This document shows, piece by piece, positions 5,028-6,154 of a stretch of 6,154 nucleotides of DNA. This DNA is from an uncultured Collinsella sp. (GTDB lineage: Bacteria; Actinomycetota; Coriobacteriia; Coriobacteriales; Coriobacteriaceae). The translations under genes were made by a program, and so were the position numbers. Position 1 is the stretch's first letter, and each line of letters begins with the position of its first letter. The notes below the pieces were generated by a model, which saw nothing but the letters and a program-made list of their open reading frames with translations, was not told where the DNA came from and made no database searches. The stretch lies in contig URMR01000106.1 of the NCBI GenBank assembly GCA_900548935.1, positions 1 to 6,154 of the forward strand, given 5' to 3'.

Positions 5028-6154
5028 GTGAGCGATTGCAAGAGGGTTTACCGTTTTGGAACCGACGCCCAGGGCACCTGTGTCACCGAGGGCGACAAGT
5101 CCATGAACTTCGTGCTTGGCGGCAAGGGCGCAAACCTTGCCGAGATGAGCCGCATCGGCCTGCCGGTTCCCGGTGGCTTTACCATTACCTGCCAGACTTG
5201 CGTCGAGTACTCCGGTGCCGGCAACGTGTGGCCCGAGGGCGCACTCGATGAGATCGTTGCTGCCGAGGCCGACCTCGAGGCCCGCTGCGGCAAAAAGCTC
5301 GGCGACGCCAACGACCCGCTGCTCGTGTCGGTTCGCTCGGGTGCTCCGTTCTCCATGCCCGGCATGATGGATACGGTCCTCAACCTGGGCCTCAACGACG
5401 ACTCCGTCCAGGGTCTTATCGCACAGACGCAAAACCCGCGTTTTGCCTGGGATAGCTACCGTCGCTTTATCCAGATGTTCTCCAACGTCGTTATGGGTGT
5501 TGACTCCGATCTGTTCGAGAACGCGCTGACCCAGGCCCGCTTGGTCGCCGGCGTTCGCGTCGATTCCGAGCTTTCGGCCGAGGACCTGCAGGAGCTCGTC
5601 GAGGTCTTTAAGGGCATCTTCTCCGAGAACGTCGAGGCCGCCCTGTATCCCGAGCTCGAGGTCGCCGACGGCAAGCCCGTCTTTCCGCACGACCCGGAGC
5701 TCCAGCTGCGCCTTGCCATCCAGGCCGTCTTTGGCAGCTGGATGAACGAGCGCGCCTGCATCTACCGCAAGCAGCACGGCATTTCCGACGAGCTCGGTAC
5801 TGCCGTCAATGTGCAGGCTATGGCCTTTGGCAACAAGGGGGAGACCTCTGCGACAGGCGTCGCTTTTACGCGCAACCCGGCCGACGGCACCAAGGAGTTC
5901 TATGGTGACTTTTTGGTTAATGCCCAGGGCGAGGACGTTGTCGCCGGCATTCGCAACACCGAGCCCATCGCCGATCTCAAGGCCACCCCGGGCCTCGAGT
6001 CCGCTGGCGAAGAGCTCGAGCGCGTGTTCCTGACGCTCGAGGATCATTACCGCGATATGTGCGATATCGAGTTCACCATCGAGCAGGGCAAGCTCTGGAT
6101 GCTCCAGACCCGCGTGGGCAAGCGAACTGCCACCGCCGCCCTGCGCATCGCCAT
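5028..6154 (+). CDS. ppdK: Pyruvate, phosphate dikinase, N-terminal part (3' truncated by window end)
   Basis: PPDK interconverts pyruvate, ATP and Pi with PEP, AMP and PPi in the cytoplasm. It serves glycolysis in the ATP-forming direction or PEP synthesis in the other. The frame is open from GTG 5028 to the window end: 375 codons of about 875-900. They cover the N-terminal nucleotide-binding (ATP-grasp-like) domain. Visible signatures are YRFG near the start, LGGKGANLAEM (30-40), GLPVPGGFTIT, SVRSGAPFSMPGMMDT (101-116), SYRRFIQMFSNVV, GTAVNVQAMAFGNKGETS (around 262), NAQGEDVVAGIR (298-309) and MLQTRVGKRTA (358-368). The swivel domain with the catalytic histidine and the PDRP-target threonine, and the pyruvate/PEP-binding barrel, lie beyond the edge. 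AGGGG (5016-5020) is 7 nt before GTG 5028. An in-frame GTG at 5007 lacks a ribosome site, and a TAA stop (5004-5006) closes the frame before it. The preceding gene encodes its regulator. Confidence 0.96.
   Translation, partial: MSDCKRVYRFGTDAQGTCVTEGDKSMNFVLGGKGANLAEMSRIGLPVPGGFTITCQTCVEYSGAGNVWPEGALDEIVAAEADLEARCGKKLGDANDPLLVSVRSGAPFSMPGMMDTVLNLGLNDDSVQGLIAQTQNPRFAWDSYRRFIQMFSNVVMGVDSDLFENALTQARLVAGVRVDSELSAEDLQELVEVFKGIFSENVEAALYPELEVADGKPVFPHDPELQLRLAIQAVFGSWMNERACIYRKQHGISDELGTAVNVQAMAFGNKGETSATGVAFTRNPADGTKEFYGDFLVNAQGEDVVAGIRNTEPIADLKATPGLESAGEELERVFLTLEDHYRDMCDIEFTIEQGKLWMLQTRVGKRTATAALRIA

Noticed and set aside
4986..6047. A 353-codon open frame on the minus strand opposite ppdK
   Set aside because: It is in codon register with ppdK and explained by the same avoidance of TTA, CTA and TCA. 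The sense frame encodes an unmistakable PPDK.

Overview
The window is a compact, all-forward block of housekeeping genes from a high-GC bacterium. Coding parts use mostly G/C-ending codons, and TTA, CTA and TCA are almost absent. Gene content, codon use and actinobacterial-looking proteins together suggest the class Coriobacteriia (a Collinsella-like gut actinobacterium). That placement is inferred from recall of the families, not from a search.

Layout, left to right: the last 59 codons of trmD (tRNA m1G37 methyltransferase); lepB (signal peptidase I), whose ribosome binding site lies inside the end of trmD; a 59-nt gap with a weak promoter candidate; glyQ and glyS, the two subunits of the alpha2-beta2 glycyl-tRNA synthetase, 3 nt apart; a 34-nt gap with a small hairpin; a DUF299-type pyruvate, phosphate dikinase regulatory protein (PDRP); a 298-nt non-coding region; and the first 375 codons of ppdK (pyruvate, phosphate dikinase), cut by the window end.

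Functionally there are three groups. trmD and lepB belong to translation and secretion upkeep. glyQ and glyS charge tRNA-Gly. PDRP and ppdK form an enzyme-regulator pair: PPDK interconverts pyruvate + ATP + Pi and PEP + AMP + PPi, and PDRP switches it off and on by phosphorylating and dephosphorylating a threonine beside its catalytic histidine.

I find no mobile element, CRISPR array, RNA gene or unknown protein system. The part worth a second look is the region before ppdK. It changes abruptly from an AT-rich segment (about 35-38 % GC, 4741-4860) to a C-rich, G-poor segment. It carries four forward TTTACC motifs about one helical turn apart plus an inverted copy, other short repeats, mutually exclusive hairpins and two candidate promoters. 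It looks like a dense, probably regulated, control region for PPDK.
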